From JAXLZZ01 sp046350675 (GTDB taxonomy: Bacteria > Patescibacteriota > Saccharimonadia > Saccharimonadales > UBA4665), in assembly GCA_046350675.1 (NCBI GenBank), contig JAXLZZ010000009.1, forward strand, positions 1 to 30,132: DNA of 30,132 nt, written 5' to 3'. This document shows, in pieces, positions 28,611-30,132 of this stretch (positions within the stretch are counted from its first letter, which is position 1; each line of letters begins with the position of its first letter). The notes under the pieces were generated by a model that saw only the letters and a list, made by a program, of their open reading frames with translations, did not search any database and was not told the origin of the DNA. The position numbers and the translations under genes are program-made.

Positions 28611-29486
28611 TTAATTGTCGAGGGTAAGAGTGCTGCAGCGGATTGAGCCGCCGCCTTTACGGAGTTCTGGCAAATCAAGTGTTTTTACTTCTAAGCCATG
28701 CGCCTCTAGATCAGCTTTGAATTTCGGCGCACCACTGTTCATAATCACCGTTTCACCGGTTGATAACAGGTTCAGTGCAAACGCCTCAAGAGCCTCCTCT
28801 TTAGAAACAGCAATCTTATCAACTCCTCTGTAGGATTCCATGCGTTCACGACTTTCGTCTTTGAATACGTCAGGGCACCAAGCAATCAAGCCTTTGTTGC
28901 CATCCACCGGCATTTTGAGTATGGCGATTGCAAGATCAATGTCGTACGTGGGACTATCCGGCAACCCAGTTATTTCATTGATAAGCGGCTGGCCATTTTC
29001 GTCATATGCAGGTAGCGTTTCGAGAGCGATAACTTCTTTGAATCCGAATGATTTAAGGTGAGGATGAGCTTCTTTTACTGTGCGATACGGCGATTGCGTG
29101 AACACCACATCGCCGCACGGCAGCGCATCGCCCTGGCCACTGAATCGAGCAACTTCAGGCGGCAAAATAACCGGCTCAATACCTTGATCGCGCATCGCCT
29201 TGAGGGCATATGCCTCTTCTGGCTGGCGTGTGTTGGGCAGGCGAGCCATTAGGGCCTTACCGTTTTTCACCAGTGCCCAATTCGCGGTGTAGACGCCGTC
29301 CTGACAGTTCTTTGGCACCTCTGTTCGGCGGACTTCTATGCCAGCTTCAACCAATGTTTCCTGAATAAGGTTATGTTCGGCAATCGCCTGGTGCACATCC
29401 ACCGGCACCGAAGCATCCATAAAGACATTTATTGCATCATCATCCCCAAAATACTGGGCGCCAGACATGAGGACAATTTTGTTCAT
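28611..29486 (-). CDS. Amidinotransferase/DDAH-like guanidino-group-modifying enzyme homologue
   Basis: A 291-aa cytoplasmic protein of the pentein fold. Motifs shared with dimethylargininase/arginine deiminase-like hydrolases: 'NCQDGVYTANWALV' (Asp63), 'MARLPNTRQPEE', 'ARFSGQGDALPCGDVVF' and the C-terminal nucleophile region 'LRKGGGSIRCSTL' (Cys284). The catalytic His of this family usually lies in a Y-H-L-D-T-like motif before a beta-strand; the corresponding segment here reads 'PTYDIDLAIAIL' (180-190) with Asp in place of His, as far as can be aligned by eye. Substrate unknown (arginine or a methylated/amidino derivative). It has its own promoter 8 nt upstream of the ATG. Confidence 0.82.
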   Translation of the reverse strand: MNKIVLMSGAQYFGDDDAINVFMDASVPVDVHQAIAEHNLIQETLVEAGIEVRRTEVPKNCQDGVYTANWALVKNGKALMARLPNTRQPEEAYALKAMRDQGIEPVILPPEVARFSGQGDALPCGDVVFTQSPYRTVKEAHPHLKSFGFKEVIALETLPAYDENGQPLINEITGLPDSPTYDIDLAIAILKMPVDGNKGLIAWCPDVFKDESRERMESYRGVDKIAVSKEEALEAFALNLLSTGETVIMNSGAPKFKADLEAHGLEVKTLDLPELRKGGGSIRCSTLTLDN

Positions 29487-29494
29487 CGCGATTT

Positions 29495-29500
29495 ATTATA
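29495..29500 (-). promoter_or_regulatory. -10 box of amidinotransferase-like gene
   Basis: TATAAT on the minus strand ends 8 nt before ATG 29486. No Shine-Dalgarno. Confidence 0.55.
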
Positions 29501-29550
29501 CAGCCTTTTATTCCGCAAATGCTAAAACCCACCAGAACAGAGAAAAGTGC

Positions 29551-29579
29551 TTGCATATATAATAAATATGTAGTATAAT
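29551..29579 (+). promoter_or_regulatory. Promoter of kinase-like gene
   Basis: TTGCAT (29551-29556), 17 nt, TATAAT (29574-29579), then 9 nt to ATG 29589. Near-leaderless. Confidence 0.75.
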
Positions 29580-29588
29580 ATATCAATT

Positions 29589-30132
29589 ATGGCCTCACAG
29601 TACCACGAAGTTATTCATAATCTGGAATTTGAACAAGTAGAGCAGCCAGACGGCGCTGTTTGGCATTACGCTCAATATGATGATGCAACTATACTTCTTA
29701 CAAGCAAAGGTAATGAACTAGTAAAGGCGCGTCCTGAGCTCGAGGCAAAGTACGTACCAGCGTACATCGCAAAGTTTTTAGGTAATAAGGCTTTAACAGG
29801 GCCTGACTATGTAGATACGCGCAACTACATTGCAAGTGGTGGTACAGCAACAGTGTATGAGCTTGCACCTGAAGTTGCAGTTAAAGAGGTACGAAAAACC
29901 AGTGCTTCTACTCCTCATGTTCTAGAGCGAATGGATCGTTTGAAGAATATGATTGATACAGATGTTCCACGCTGGATAGACATACCGGATCATTACGGCG
30001 CATTCATGCACCGTTGCTTTAAATTTGACTTTTTACCGATGGAAAAGATTGATTCGTGCATAACTGTTGACTGGCTTTTGAGACAGGACAACCTTAATGA
30101 TTTTCAGCAAGCAAGCGTAACCCGAGAGTTTG
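29589..30132 (+). CDS. Protein-kinase-like protein (5' part; runs off right edge)
   Basis: The frame stays open from ATG 29589 to the window end (181 codons visible). After about 75 unassigned residues comes a kinase-like start: Gly-rich loop 'YIASGGTATVYELAPE' (80-95) and the Lys of 'VAVKEV' (Lys98/99 region). Next is a helical segment 'HVLERMDRLKNMIDT' and 'GAFMHRCFKFDFLPMEKID', which may be the hinge. This resembles the N-lobe of Ser/Thr or small-molecule (aminoglycoside-type) kinases; the catalytic loop lies outside the window, so activity cannot be judged. The strong promoter supports the start. Confidence 0.65.
   Translation, partial: MASQYHEVIHNLEFEQVEQPDGAVWHYAQYDDATILLTSKGNELVKARPELEAKYVPAYIAKFLGNKALTGPDYVDTRNYIASGGTATVYELAPEVAVKEVRKTSASTPHVLERMDRLKNMIDTDVPRWIDIPDHYGAFMHRCFKFDFLPMEKIDSCITVDWLLRQDNLNDFQQASVTREF

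Overview
The window looks like a chromosomal segment of a Candidatus Saccharibacteria (TM7) or closely related Patescibacteria/CPR genome. This is inferred from content: a PrgI / VirB6-like type IV secretion locus with an array of small two-helix T4SS-pilin paralogues, compact spacing, many short lineage-specific membrane proteins, and a DUF6325-SHOCT pair of the type seen in Actinobacteria. UGA behaves as a stop codon throughout.

Layout. 1-4467 (minus strand) holds three T4SS genes: a VirB6/TrbL-like polytopic protein, a large charged protein of unknown function, and PrgI, which runs off the left edge. Divergent from these, 4703-8023 (plus) carries six consecutive T4SS-pilin-like genes, closed by a strong terminator at 8043-8071. 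Next come a small heat-shock protein (minus) and a ComF-type phosphoribosyltransferase (plus). Two tRNA-Ser genes (GCU, UGA) follow, then a PD-(D/E)XK-like nuclease, a Pro/Gln-rich membrane protein, a 42-aa ORF, a YihY/BrkB membrane protein, a DUF6325-SHOCT operon, tRNA-Arg with anticodon GCG, tRNA-Ser(CGA) and a HExxH protease. 14242-19543 holds a four-helix membrane protein, an orphan protein, a 945-aa surface SGNH hydrolase with calcium-binding thrombospondin-3-like repeats, a HIT hydrolase and a 59-aa membrane peptide. 19593-24876 holds an Xre-HAD fusion, a GIY-YIG nuclease cassette bounded by perfect inverted repeats, valS and tsaD. 25065-30132 holds a strongly promoted LysM-type envelope protein, murE, a repeat-rich 480-bp spacer, a guanidino-modifying enzyme homologue and the start of a kinase-like gene.

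Three themes stand out. (1) About fifteen genes have a -10 box 6-9 nt before the start codon, so they should give leaderless or nearly leaderless mRNAs. Genes inside operons or with long leaders use Shine-Dalgarno sites instead. (2) Two families of short palindromic repeats (GTCATCCCAAA..., GTCATCTCGA...) are scattered through the window. Several lie directly at stop codons, and one pair brackets a GIY-YIG nuclease gene exactly. This resembles a REP/RAYT-like system with an unrelated nuclease. (3) The pilin array plus PrgI/VirB6 forms a T4SS-type envelope machine next to ComF. With the SGNH and LysM proteins this gives a strong cell-surface theme, as expected of an epibiont. All functional calls come from reading motifs by eye; no database search was run.
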